This document shows, one piece after another, positions 52,247 through 61,186 of a stretch of 64,000 bases of DNA. This DNA is from Kitasatospora gansuensis (lineage in GTDB: Bacteria > Actinomycetota > Actinomycetes > Streptomycetales > Streptomycetaceae): NCBI RefSeq assembly GCF_014203705.1, contig NZ_JACHJR010000001.1, forward strand, positions 1,364,001-1,428,000, written 5' to 3'. The notes below the pieces were generated by a model. The model had not been told where the DNA came from, did no database searches, and saw only the letters and a list, made by a program, of their open reading frames with translations. Numbering within the stretch: the first letter of the stretch is position 1; every line of letters begins with the position of its first letter. Made by a program: the position numbers and the translations under genes.

Positions 52247-53248
52247 ATGTCTCAGCCCACCACCCTCCGTAGACTGCCCGCCGTCCTGCTGGCCTCCGCC
52301 CTGGCCGTCTCGCTGGCCGCCTGCGGCAGCAGCGGCAGCTCCTCCGACGCCAAGCCGGCCGAGGGCTCGAAGGCCGCCGACGCCGCGGTCTTCCCGCGCA
52401 GCGTCAAGCACGCGATGGGCACCGCGGAGATCAAGGCCCAGCCCAAGAAGGTCGTGGTGCTGGACAGCGGCGAGCTGGACGACGTCACCCTGCTGGGCAT
52501 CACCCCGGTCGGCGCGGTGGCCCCGCACCTGAAGACCGAGGGCGGCTTCCCGGCCTACCTCAAGGGCAAGGTGGACGGCACCAAGGACGTCGGCCCGAGC
52601 GCCGAGCCCAACCTCGAGCTGATCGCCTCGCTCAAGCCCGACCTGATCCTCACCTCGAAGGTCCGGCACGAGAAGGTCTACGACAAGCTCAACGCGATCG
52701 CGCCGACCGTGATGACCGAGACCACGGGCTTCCCGTGGAAGGAGAACCTGGCCATCCACGCCCAGGCGCTGGGCAAGGAGGCCGAGGCCGCCAAGGCGCT
52801 GAAGGCGTACGAGACCAAGGCCGCCCAGCTCGGCAAGACCATCACCGAGAAGAACGCGGGCAAGGTGCCGACCGTCTCGGTGGTCCGCTTCGTGGCCGGT
52901 CCGACCCGGCTGTACGCCAAGGCCTCGTTCAGCGGCGTGGTCCTGAAGGACACCGGGCTGGCCCGGCCGGTCCCGCAGGACGTCGACAAGGCGATGCTCG
53001 AGGTCGGCCCCGAGCTGATCAACCAGGCCGACGCCGACCTGGTGTTCGTCACGGTCGCCACCGACCCGACCAAGACCAAGCAGGCCGAGGTCCAGGCCAC
53101 CCCGGTCTGGCAGGGCCTGACCGCGGTCAAGAACAGCAAGGTCTTCAACGTGCCGGACGAGACCTGGATGTCCGGGATCGGCGTCCAGGCCGCCGAGCAG
53201 ATGCTCGGCGACATCGCCAAGGCCGCCGGCGTCGACGCGCCCAAGTAG
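52247..53248 (+). CDS. iron-siderophore substrate-binding lipoprotein
   Basis: 333 residues. The lipobox LAAC gives a diacylglycerol-modified Cys near residue 26, so the protein is anchored outside the membrane. The fold is a periplasmic-binding type III protein (KVVVLDSGELDDVTLLGI; NLELIASLKPDLIL; AEQMLGDIAKAAGV) with the long connecting helix typical of siderophore binders. The two-helix core KAYETKAAQLGKTI is Lys-rich. AAGGA precedes ATG 52247. It delivers the ferric siderophore to the permease encoded just upstream; the biosynthetic genes start 72 bases downstream. Confidence 0.93.
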   Translation: MSQPTTLRRLPAVLLASALAVSLAACGSSGSSSDAKPAEGSKAADAAVFPRSVKHAMGTAEIKAQPKKVVVLDSGELDDVTLLGITPVGAVAPHLKTEGGFPAYLKGKVDGTKDVGPSAEPNLELIASLKPDLILTSKVRHEKVYDKLNAIAPTVMTETTGFPWKENLAIHAQALGKEAEAAKALKAYETKAAQLGKTITEKNAGKVPTVSVVRFVAGPTRLYAKASFSGVVLKDTGLARPVPQDVDKAMLEVGPELINQADADLVFVTVATDPTKTKQAEVQATPVWQGLTAVKNSKVFNVPDETWMSGIGVQAAEQMLGDIAKAAGVDAPK

Positions 53249-53320
53249 TCCCCGGGGCCGGGGGCGCACGGCGTCCCCGGCCCGCTCGAACCTCCTGCAT
53301 CACACAGAGGACACCTCGCC

Positions 53321-54517
53321 ATGCGGATGTACCTGCTCGCGCTCAACCCCACCGACTCCGTCACCGACGGCTTCCTGCCCGCCGCCGCGCGGCTCGGCCT
53401 GTCGGTGACCGTGCTCACCGACTCCCCCGAGGCGCACCGGAAAGCCTACGCCGACGGGGAGTTCGTGCCCGAGGTGGTGGAGTGCGCGGTGCACGACCAC
53501 CGCGAGGTGATCGGCCTGATCTCGCAACTCCAGGCGCCGGACGCGGTGTTCAGCAACAGCGATCACCTGCAGACCCAGACCGCGCTGGCCGCCGAGTACT
53601 TCGGGCTGCCCGGCAAGGACTGGAAGGCGACCCTGCGGGCCAAGAACAAGGCCCAGTTCCGCCGCCACCTGGCCGCCGCCGGCCTGGACGCGGTCTGGTC
53701 CGGCGAGCTGGTGCCGGGGCAGGACCCGGCCGAGCTCGACCCGCCGTTCCCCTGCGTGGTCAAGCCGCGCGAGGGCGTGGCCAGCGAGGACGTCGCGCTG
53801 GTGGCCGACGCCGCCGAACTCGCCGAGCGGGTGGCCGCGATCCGGGCCCGCCGGTCCGATGTGGCGCTGGTGGTCGAGGAGTTCCTGGCCGGTGAGCTGC
53901 AGACCCTGGAGACGCTTGGCGACGGCACCGTCCGCCATGTGCTCGGCGGCTTCCGGACCCGGCTCTCGCCGCCGCCGAACTTCATCGAGGAGGTGCTGGA
54001 GTTCGTCCCGGCGCACCCGCAGGCGGTGACCGAGCAGGTGCTCGCCCAGCTGGACGCCGTCGGCGTCGGGCTCGGCGCCTGCCACACCGAGTTCGTGGTG
54101 CAGGCCGACGGCCGGGCCCGGATCATCGAGATCAACTACCGGGCCATCGGCGACCAGTGCGACCTGATGCTGGCCCAGCTGCTGGAGATCCCGTTCTTCG
54201 AGCACGTGCTGCGCGCCCACCTCGGCGTGCCGCTGCCCGCCGACCTCGGCGCCCGTACCGACGGCCGGGCCCGCAACGAGGCGGTCTGCGCCGACCGGGC
54301 CGGGGTGCTCACCGCCGCCCCCGAGGCCTTCGACCAGGACCGGGACGGCGTCAAGCTGTCCTACCGTCCGTTCCGCTCGGTCGGCGAGCGGCACGACCAC
54401 TACGGCACCAACCGCGACTACCTGGGCGTGATCTGGGCGGTCGGCACCGACCAGACGGCGGTGGACCGCGCGGTCGCCGGGTTCATCGCGGCCAACCGCT
54501 GGGAGATCTCCGCATGA
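53321..54517 (+). CDS. ATP-grasp ligase, PvsA-like siderophore biosynthesis protein
   Basis: 398 residues with an ATP-grasp fold: preATP-grasp domain (about 1-105), ATP-binding FPCVVKPREGVASEDV and VVEEFLAGEL, and metal-binding GRARIIEINYRAIGDQ. In the vibrioferrin pathway PvsA is the ATP-grasp enzyme that forms an amide bond involving alanine and 2-oxoglutarate. This gene occupies the pvsA position in an operon with pvsA-B-C-D-E order, so a matching step is likely. ATG 53321 is supported by CAGAGGA upstream. Its stop overlaps the next ATG (ATGA). Confidence 0.85.
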   Translation: MRMYLLALNPTDSVTDGFLPAAARLGLSVTVLTDSPEAHRKAYADGEFVPEVVECAVHDHREVIGLISQLQAPDAVFSNSDHLQTQTALAAEYFGLPGKDWKATLRAKNKAQFRRHLAAAGLDAVWSGELVPGQDPAELDPPFPCVVKPREGVASEDVALVADAAELAERVAAIRARRSDVALVVEEFLAGELQTLETLGDGTVRHVLGGFRTRLSPPPNFIEEVLEFVPAHPQAVTEQVLAQLDAVGVGLGACHTEFVVQADGRARIIEINYRAIGDQCDLMLAQLLEIPFFEHVLRAHLGVPLPADLGARTDGRARNEAVCADRAGVLTAAPEAFDQDRDGVKLSYRPFRSVGERHDHYGTNRDYLGVIWAVGTDQTAVDRAVAGFIAANRWEISA

Positions 54518-56202
54518 GCGTCGGCTCCCGCTCCGCCCAGGCCGACCAGCTGACCCTGCGGGTGCTCGGCGCGCTGCTCCGCGAGAACGTGCTCGGCCTG
54601 CGCACCCAGAGCACCGTGGAGGACCGGGCGGACGGCCGCTGGCTGCGCGCCGGGACGCTCGCGCTGCCGGTCAGGACCGAGGGGTTCCAGAGCGAACTGA
54701 CCGCCCGGCTCCCGCTGTTGACCGTCTCCGACCAGCCGGTCGACGGACTCCCGGAGATCCTGGCCCACCTCGCCGAGCTGGCCGACCCGCAGGACCGGGA
54801 CGGCTTCCGCGCCTTCGCCGAGGAGTGCCGGCAGACCCTGGCCACCATGGAGCTGCACGCCGGCGTCCAGGGCCAGGTGCACGACCTGCTCGCACTCCGG
54901 CACGGCGAGCACCCCGCCGACTGGACCGGCCTGGCGGGCTCGCTCGGCTTCGACACCCTGGCCGCCTTCCTGGACCACCCGGTGTACCCGACCGCGCGCG
55001 GCCGCTCCGGCCTGAGCGAGGACGAACTGCGCTGCTACGCACCGGAGTTCCACCCGAGCTTCGAACTGAACTGGCTGGCCGTACCGGCCGGGGCGCTGGC
55101 CGTGGACACCATCGGGCCGCGGCCCGACTGGTGGCCGAGCCTGGCCCAGCTGGGCCTGGGTGAGCTGACGGACAGTCATCTTGCCGTTCCGGTCCACCCG
55201 TTGAGTGCCCGCGAGGCGCTGGCCGCCGTACCGGGCGCGGTGCTCGCCGAGGGCGGTCACCTGGAGGTGGTGCCGACCCTGTCGATGCGCACCGTCGCGC
55301 TGGCCGAGCACCCCGAGTGGCACCTCAAGCTGCCGCTGACCACCGCCACCCTGGGCCTGCGCAACCGGCGCACCATCAAGCCGGGCACCCTGGAGGACGG
55401 CGCGGCCGGCCAGCGGCTGTTCGAAGCCGTGCTGGCCCGCGAACCGCGCCTGGCCGAGCGGATCCTGCACGCCGACGAGCAGGGCTACGCGCACACCGGC
55501 CACGAGCTGCTGGCAGTACTCGTCCGGCGCTACCCGGCCGGCCTGGAGCGGGCCCTGACGGTGCCGCTGGCCGCACTGCTCGCCCCGGCGCCCGGCGGGC
55601 TGGTCGTCGACCTGCTGGCCGAGCGGTTCTACGACGGCTCGGTGACCGCCTTCTACCGGGAGCTGCTGGCGCTGCTGCTGGACTGGCAGACCACCCTGTT
55701 CGGGTACGGCATCGCCCTGGAGTCGCACCAGCAGAACACCTCGCTGGTGCTCGACCGGGTGGACGGCGCGACCCGGCTGCGGCTGCTCTACAAGGACAAC
55801 GACGGCCCCCGGGTGAACACCGACCGGATCGGTGAACTCGACTCCTTCGTCGGCGAGTTCGACGACGCCCGGGTCTTCTCCCGGAGCGACCGTGCGCTCA
55901 CCGACCTGTTCACCACGATCACCGGCCACCTGTGCACCGCCTCGCTCGCCTTCGGACTGGCCGCGCACGGCCGGGCCCCGCTGGCCGAGCTGCTCGGCCT
56001 GCTGCGGGCCGAGCTGGAGCGCTCGATCGGGCGGCTCGGCCCGGCCGGCGACTCGCTGCGGGCCGCCCTGCTGGACGCCGAGCGGCTGCCGGTGAAGGCG
56101 ATGGTCACCGCCGGATCGCTGCTCAGCAAGGAGCGCTCCGGCGCCGCCGACATCAACAAGCACTACACCAGCGGCCCGAACTACCTTCGCCTGGAGGTCT
56201 GA
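54514..56202 (+). CDS. IucA/IucC-family NIS siderophore synthetase, PvsB-like
   Basis: 562 residues. NIS synthetases adenylate a carboxylate (usually citrate-derived) and condense it with an amine or alcohol. Motifs are present but some are degenerate: DHPVYPTARGR stands for GHPxHPxxKxR, VHPLSARE for VHPWQ, MRTVAL for the SxR segment, and ALESHQQNTSLVLD and YKDNDGPRV for the C-terminal active-site blocks. Position between an ATP-grasp and an MFS gene equals that of pvsB. ATG 54514 overlaps the preceding stop; its stop overlaps the MFS ATG by one base (TGATG). Confidence 0.88.
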   Translation: MSVGSRSAQADQLTLRVLGALLRENVLGLRTQSTVEDRADGRWLRAGTLALPVRTEGFQSELTARLPLLTVSDQPVDGLPEILAHLAELADPQDRDGFRAFAEECRQTLATMELHAGVQGQVHDLLALRHGEHPADWTGLAGSLGFDTLAAFLDHPVYPTARGRSGLSEDELRCYAPEFHPSFELNWLAVPAGALAVDTIGPRPDWWPSLAQLGLGELTDSHLAVPVHPLSAREALAAVPGAVLAEGGHLEVVPTLSMRTVALAEHPEWHLKLPLTTATLGLRNRRTIKPGTLEDGAAGQRLFEAVLAREPRLAERILHADEQGYAHTGHELLAVLVRRYPAGLERALTVPLAALLAPAPGGLVVDLLAERFYDGSVTAFYRELLALLLDWQTTLFGYGIALESHQQNTSLVLDRVDGATRLRLLYKDNDGPRVNTDRIGELDSFVGEFDDARVFSRSDRALTDLFTTITGHLCTASLAFGLAAHGRAPLAELLGLLRAELERSIGRLGPAGDSLRAALLDAERLPVKAMVTAGSLLSKERSGAADINKHYTSGPNYLRLEV

Positions 56203-57392
56203 TGAGCACCGCAGCAGCCGAGCGCACGGTGACCGTCCCAGCGCCGGCCGGGTTGGACCGCCGCCAGGTGCACGCGATCGCCGCCTGCTACTTCGTCGCC
56301 TCCTTCGCGGCGCTCGGCCTGCCGCCGTTCCTGACCCAGATCCTGCCCGGACTCGGTGACGCGGACGGCAGCTGGGCCGGGGTGCTCTACATCGTGCCGA
56401 CCGTCTTCAGCGGCCTCGGCGCCCCGCTCTGGGGCCGGCTGGCCGACCGGTTCGGCCGCAAGCGGCTGCTGCTGCGGGCCCAACTCGGGCTCACCGTCTC
56501 GTTCCTGATCGCCGGCTGGGCCGACAGCCTGCCCGCCTTCACCGTCGCGCTGGTGCTGCAGGGCTTCCTCGGCGGGACCTTCGCCGCCACCAACGGCTAT
56601 CTGGCCGCCGCCCTGGAGGGTCCCGGGCTCTCCAAGGCGCTCACCCTGATGCAGGGCAGCGCCCGGGCCTCGCTGGTGGCCGCGCCGATCCTGGTGGGCG
56701 CCCTCTCGCCCTGGATATCCCCGCACCGGCAGTATCTGGTGATGGCCGTCCTCCCGCTGCTCGCCGCCGGGCTGCTCGCCCTGCTGCCCGAGCCGTCCCG
56801 GCCGGTCCGGCCGAGCACGGCGGGCCAGCAGCCCGCCACCGTGGTGCCCGGCTCGCTGAAGCTGCTCTACACGGTCGAGTTCGCCTTCGTGTTCTCCACC
56901 ATCATCTCCTTCCCGTACCTGGTCGCGCTGGTGGAGCAGAAGCTGCCCGGCGTGTCCGGCACGGTCACCGGCCTGCTCTTCGCGCTGCCGCACCTGTGTT
57001 ACCTGGCCGCCGCCGGACGGGTGCACGCCCGCTTCCTGGAACGGCCGCGCACCGGCCTGGCGATCGGCTTCGCCTTCGTCGCGCTCGGTCTGGCCGCGCA
57101 CGGCCCGGCCTCCTCCCTGCTCACCTTCACCCTCGCCCGGCTGCTGCTGGGCATCGGCCTGACGCTCGGTCTGGTCTGCCTCTCGGTGCTCGCCGCCGAG
57201 GCATGCCGCGGGCGGGCCCCGGGCCGGATGTTCGGCTCACTCGAATTCGTCTCCAAGGGCGGCGCGGTCGCCGCCGGGGTGGTCGCCGCGCTGGTCAACA
57301 GCGCCTTCGGTCCGACCGCCCCCGTGCTGGCCGGCACCGCCACCGCGCTGGTCGCCGCCGCCCTCGTCCTCCTCTCCCGCAGGAGCAACTGA
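56202..57392 (+). CDS. MFS siderophore exporter, PvsC-like
   Basis: 396 residues, about 12 transmembrane segments. The MFS signature lies in loop 2-3 (WGRLADRFGRKRLLLRAQ, about 80-97). Placed between two siderophore synthetase genes and coupled to both by overlapping stop/start codons, it should export the finished apo-siderophore, as PvsC does for vibrioferrin. No ribosome site is needed beyond GGAGG in CTGGAGGTCTG just before the ATG. Confidence 0.9.
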   Translation: MSTAAAERTVTVPAPAGLDRRQVHAIAACYFVASFAALGLPPFLTQILPGLGDADGSWAGVLYIVPTVFSGLGAPLWGRLADRFGRKRLLLRAQLGLTVSFLIAGWADSLPAFTVALVLQGFLGGTFAATNGYLAAALEGPGLSKALTLMQGSARASLVAAPILVGALSPWISPHRQYLVMAVLPLLAAGLLALLPEPSRPVRPSTAGQQPATVVPGSLKLLYTVEFAFVFSTIISFPYLVALVEQKLPGVSGTVTGLLFALPHLCYLAAAGRVHARFLERPRTGLAIGFAFVALGLAAHGPASSLLTFTLARLLLGIGLTLGLVCLSVLAAEACRGRAPGRMFGSLEFVSKGGAVAAGVVAALVNSAFGPTAPVLAGTATALVAAALVLLSRRSN

Positions 57393-59104
57393 TGCCCTCT
57401 TCGCTCGACATCGCCCGGCACACCAACGCCGCGCCCGCCGAACTCCCCACGGCCGACCACGCCGTGACCCACACCCTGCTCAACTGCGTGCTCCGCGAGG
57501 TGTCAGGACCCGAGCACCAGACCGCCATCGTCGACGGCGATCTGCACCTGCGGCTGCCCCGGCAGGGCGTGACGCTCCGGATCGCCCTCCGGCGCACCTC
57601 GCTGACCGGCGCGCACCGTTTCACCGGGCCGGTGTTCCAGGAGGGCCCCGACGGCTCCCGGGAGCTGGGCTGGCAGGAGCTGGCCGAGCACGTGCAGTCC
57701 GAACTCACGCTGCGCACCGGGGTACAGAACGAGGAGTTCCTCACCCAGCTGGCCTCCAGCCGCGCCGGAGTGGCCCACGGACTGGACCGCCGCCCCGCCC
57801 CCGGCCAGGACCGCTACCTGGAGTCCGAACAGGCCCTGCTGTTCGGCCACCGCTTCCACCCGGCCCCCAAGTCCCGCTACGCGGAGCGCGGTTCCTGGGA
57901 CGACTACGCCCCCGAGGCCCGGGCCGCGTTCCGGCTGCGCCATCTCGCGGTGCGCTCCGAGTACATCGCCCAGGACGCCACCGACCCGGGCGCGCTGGCC
58001 CTGCTGGACTCGCTGGGCGAGGTGCCGGCCGGCTACACCCTGCTGCCCTCCCACCCCTGGCAGTACGAACTGCTCTGCGACCACCCGGGGTTGACTGCGG
58101 CGATCGAGCGCGGCGACGTGATCGACCTGGGCGAGCGTGGCGAGGACTTCGCCGCCACCGCCTCGGTGCGCACCCTGCACGGCGCGGGCGCCTTCCTGAA
58201 GTTCAGCCTGAACGTGCGGATCACCAACTGCCTGCGCAAGAACGCCGCGTACGAGCTGACCGGCGCGGTCACCCTGACCAGGCTGCTGGCCGAGCCGTTC
58301 GCCAAGCTGGCCGAGCAGTTCCCGGACGCCGGGATGCTGCGTGAGCCCGCGTTCCGCACGCTGGCCCTGCCGGGCCCGGACGGCACGGTGGACAACTCGC
58401 TGTTCGAGGGCTTCGGCCTGATCGTCCGGGAAGGTCTGGCGGACAAGCTGCGGCCCGGCGTCACCGCTCTGCTGGCGGCCGCGGTGGCCGACGAGTACCC
58501 GACCAGCTCGGCCCAACTGGCCGAACTGCTGGGCGAGTCGGGCCCGGCCGGGGCGCTCGACTGGTGGGGCGCGTACCTGCGGCTCGTGGTGCCGCCGGTA
58601 CTGGCCGCCTACTTCGAGCACGGCGTGGTGCTGGAGCCGCACCTGCAGAACGTGGTGCTCGGCGTGGACGACCGGGGCCGCCCGGCCCAGGTGCTGTTCC
58701 GCGACCTGGAGGGCACCAAGCTGCTGCCGGAGCGCAACGCCGAACTGCTGGCCACGCTGCCGCCCGAGGTGGCCGGACCGATGGCCTACGACGCCCAGCG
58801 CGGCTGGGACCGGGTGGTGTACTGCCTGGTGGTCAACCACCTGTCCGAGCTGGTCTCCGCACTGGCCGACCAGCACCCGACCCTGGAGGCCGCGTTCTGG
58901 GGCGAACTGCGCACCGTGCTCGGCCAGTTCGGTGACACCCACGGCTGCCCGCCCCGACTGGCCGCGCTGCTCGCGGGGGTGCCGCTGCCCGCCAAGGCCA
59001 ACCTGCTCACCCGCTGGGAGCGCAAGGCCGACCGGGAGGCGGGGTACGTCCCACTGCCCTCGCCGCTCGGCGAATCCGTGCTGGCCCTGAGCTGGAGCGC
59101 CTGA
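57392..59104 (+). CDS. IucA/IucC-family NIS siderophore synthetase, PvsD-like
   Basis: 570 residues with textbook NIS motifs: GHRFHPAPKSR (about 150-160), PSHPWQYE, the KFSLNVRITNCLRKN block, EPHLQNVVL and FRDLEGTKL. It is the more canonical of the two synthetases. In vibrioferrin synthesis PvsD joins citrate to L-serine before decarboxylation; the same first step is plausible here. ATG 57392 overlaps the MFS stop, and its stop shares one base with the decarboxylase ATG at 59104. Confidence 0.9.
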   Translation: MPSSLDIARHTNAAPAELPTADHAVTHTLLNCVLREVSGPEHQTAIVDGDLHLRLPRQGVTLRIALRRTSLTGAHRFTGPVFQEGPDGSRELGWQELAEHVQSELTLRTGVQNEEFLTQLASSRAGVAHGLDRRPAPGQDRYLESEQALLFGHRFHPAPKSRYAERGSWDDYAPEARAAFRLRHLAVRSEYIAQDATDPGALALLDSLGEVPAGYTLLPSHPWQYELLCDHPGLTAAIERGDVIDLGERGEDFAATASVRTLHGAGAFLKFSLNVRITNCLRKNAAYELTGAVTLTRLLAEPFAKLAEQFPDAGMLREPAFRTLALPGPDGTVDNSLFEGFGLIVREGLADKLRPGVTALLAAAVADEYPTSSAQLAELLGESGPAGALDWWGAYLRLVVPPVLAAYFEHGVVLEPHLQNVVLGVDDRGRPAQVLFRDLEGTKLLPERNAELLATLPPEVAGPMAYDAQRGWDRVVYCLVVNHLSELVSALADQHPTLEAAFWGELRTVLGQFGDTHGCPPRLAALLAGVPLPAKANLLTRWERKADREAGYVPLPSPLGESVLALSWSA

Positions 59105-60285
59105 TGCCCCTTCACGATCTGATCTCCGGACTGACGCCCGATCAGTTCCCGGTCTACGTCTACGACCTGGCCGCGCTGCGCGAGCACGCCGCCGCCGTCC
59201 GGGCCGCGCTGCCCGAGCGGGTCGAGCTGTACTACGCCGCCAAGGCCAACCCCGAGCCGGCGATCCTGGCCGCGCTCGGCTCCGCCGTGGACGGCTACGA
59301 GGTCTCCTCCGGTGGCGAGTTGGCCCATGTCCGGGCGGCCGTGCCGGATCACCCGCTGGCCTTCGGCGGCCCGGGCAAGACTCCGGCCGAGATCGAGTCC
59401 GCGCTGCGGCTCGGGGTGCGGCGCTGGCACGTGGAGAGCGAGCACGAGCTGCGACTGCTGGCCGCGCTCGCCTCCGCTGCCGACGGCCCGGTGGACGTGC
59501 TGCTGCGGGCCAACCTGCCGGTGGCCGACGGCTCGCTCGACTCGGTGAAGCTCGCGATGGGCGGCCGGCCGACCTCGTTCGGCCTCGACCCGGCGCTGGT
59601 CTCGCGCTGCGTGCGGCTGCTGGCGGAGCCCGGCTTCGAGCGGCTGCGGCTGGTCGGTGTGCACGCGCACCTGGCCAGCGGCCTGGCGGCCGAGGCTCAA
59701 CTCGCGGTCGCCGAGCAGGTGGTGGAGTGGTCGCTCGCGATGGCCGAGCGGCACGGGATCACCCTCGAGGAGGTCAACGTCGGCGGCGGGATGGCCGTGG
59801 ACTACGCCGACCCGGCGGCCCGCTTCGACTGGACGGCCTTCGGCACCGGCCTGGCGAAGCTGCTGGACCGGCACCCCGGGCTGACCCTGCGGATCGAGCC
59901 CGGCCGGGCGCTCACCTCGTACTGCGGCTACTACGCGACCGAGGTGCTGGACGTGAAGCAGAGTCACGGCGAGGACTTCGCGATCGTCCGCGGCGGCACC
60001 CACCACCTGCGCACCCCCGCCACCCGGGGCCACGACCAGCCGTTCACCGTGCTCCCGGTGGCCGACTGGCCGCACCCCTGGGAGCGGCCCGCCGTGACCA
60101 CCGGACGGGTGACCGTGGCCGGGCAGCTCTGCACGCCCAAGGACGTGCTGGCGGCGGGCATCCCGGTGGCGGAGCTGCGGGCCGGTGACCGGGTGGTGTT
60201 CGCGATGGCCGGGGCGTACGCCTGGAACATCTCGCACCACGAGTTCCTGATGCACCCTCGGCCGGGCTTCCACTTCCTCGGCTAG
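59104..60285 (+). CDS. type III PLP-dependent decarboxylase, PvsE/SbnH-like
   Basis: 393 residues, alanine-racemase-fold decarboxylase (Orn/DAP/Arg decarboxylase family 2). The PLP lysine is K47 in YYAAKANPEP. A His-bearing strand (GVHAHLASGL), the glycine loop NVGGGMAVDY, EPGRALTSY, and the C-terminal active-site segment QLCTPKDVL follow. PvsE decarboxylates the citryl-serine intermediate to citryl-ethanolamine, and SbnH plays the like role in staphyloferrin B. Last gene of the operon (stop 60285), followed by a short perfect hairpin. Confidence 0.9.
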   Translation: MPLHDLISGLTPDQFPVYVYDLAALREHAAAVRAALPERVELYYAAKANPEPAILAALGSAVDGYEVSSGGELAHVRAAVPDHPLAFGGPGKTPAEIESALRLGVRRWHVESEHELRLLAALASAADGPVDVLLRANLPVADGSLDSVKLAMGGRPTSFGLDPALVSRCVRLLAEPGFERLRLVGVHAHLASGLAAEAQLAVAEQVVEWSLAMAERHGITLEEVNVGGGMAVDYADPAARFDWTAFGTGLAKLLDRHPGLTLRIEPGRALTSYCGYYATEVLDVKQSHGEDFAIVRGGTHHLRTPATRGHDQPFTVLPVADWPHPWERPAVTTGRVTVAGQLCTPKDVLAAGIPVAELRAGDRVVFAMAGAYAWNISHHEFLMHPRPGFHFLG

Positions 60286-60287
60286 CG

Positions 60288-60306
60288 ACCGGCCGCCCCG
60301 GCCGGT
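60288..60306 (+). terminator. short hairpin at the end of the siderophore operon
   Basis: ACCGGCCG-CCC-CGGCCGGT is a perfect 8-bp stem with a three-base loop, starting three bases after the stop at 60285. GC-rich and without a U-tract; a plausible terminator for the 11-kb iron operon. Confidence 0.5.
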
Positions 60307-60370
60307 GGGGCGCCGCAGGTCGGGGCCGGGCGGACGTGCGAGAGTGGTACCCAGCGAAGGGAGCGCGCAC

Positions 60371-61171
60371 GTGCTGATGGAGAAGGTGGCCGAGATCCTC
60401 GCCGAGACGTCGGCCGAGGTGGTCGAGCCGCGCTTCCGGGCACTGGCCGCCGGCGAGGTGATCGAGAAGGCCCCCGGGGAGATCGTCACGGTCGCCGACC
60501 GGGAGGCCGAGGTGATCATCGCCCGCCGGCTCCGCGAGCTGCTGCCCGTCCCGGTGGTCGGCGAGGAGGCGGTGGCCGCCGACCCGGCGCTGGCCGAGGC
60601 GCTCCGGTCGGAGCCGGCCGTCTGGCTGGTGGACCCGGTGGACGGCACCTCCAACTTCGTCGCGGGCCGCCCCGACTTCGCCGTGATGGCCTCGCTGGTC
60701 CGGGCCGGACAGACCGTCGCCGCCTGGATCTGGCAGCCCGTCAACGGCGTGGCGTACGCCGCCGAGCTGGGCGCCGGCGCCTGGCGGGACGGGCACCGGC
60801 TGACCCGGCCCGCCGTCACCGACGCGCCCGAGAAGTGGCGCGGCTCGGTGAAGAGCCGCTTCCTCGACCCGGCCGAGCACCACCGGATGCAGACCGCCAT
60901 CCGGGTCTTCGGGAAGACCGGCGACGGCCTGCGCTCGGCGGGCATGGAGTACCCGCAGATCGCCGACGGCGACAGCGAGTTCATCCTCTACTGGCGCACC
61001 CTGCCCTGGGACCACTCCCCCGGCTCGCTGCTGGTCACCGAGGCGGGCGGGGTCGCCGCCCGCCTGGACGGCAGCGGCTACCGGCCGGAGCCGCCCGGCG
61101 GTCCGGACGGCCTGCTGATTGCCGCCGACCCGGCGGTCTGGGAGCAGGTCAGATCGGTGCTGTTCGGCTGA
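60371..61171 (+). CDS. inositol monophosphatase family protein
   Basis: 266 residues. Metal-binding signatures of the family are all visible: GEEAV (Glu for metal 1), DPVDGTSNF (the DPxDGT motif) and the C-terminal WDHSPGSLLVTEAGG. Family members dephosphorylate myo-inositol 1-phosphate, histidinol phosphate or related sugars; the specific substrate is unknown. GTG 60371 is chosen because AAGGGAG lies seven bases upstream, while an in-frame start at 60305 runs through GC-rich intergenic sequence. It lies after the siderophore operon terminator and is convergent with the P450 gene, 15 bases away. Confidence 0.9.
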   Translation: MLMEKVAEILAETSAEVVEPRFRALAAGEVIEKAPGEIVTVADREAEVIIARRLRELLPVPVVGEEAVAADPALAEALRSEPAVWLVDPVDGTSNFVAGRPDFAVMASLVRAGQTVAAWIWQPVNGVAYAAELGAGAWRDGHRLTRPAVTDAPEKWRGSVKSRFLDPAEHHRMQTAIRVFGKTGDGLRSAGMEYPQIADGDSEFILYWRTLPWDHSPGSLLVTEAGGVAARLDGSGYRPEPPGGPDGLLIAADPAVWEQVRSVLFG

Positions 61172-61186
61172 TCCCTGCTTTGGGGT

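Noticed and set aside
53321..60285. Staphyloferrin B or aerobactin assignment for the siderophore operon
   Set aside because: There is no third synthetase, no SbnA/SbnB pair or citrate synthase, and no lysine hydroxylase or acetylase. Gene order and the ATP-grasp enzyme fit the vibrioferrin type better.
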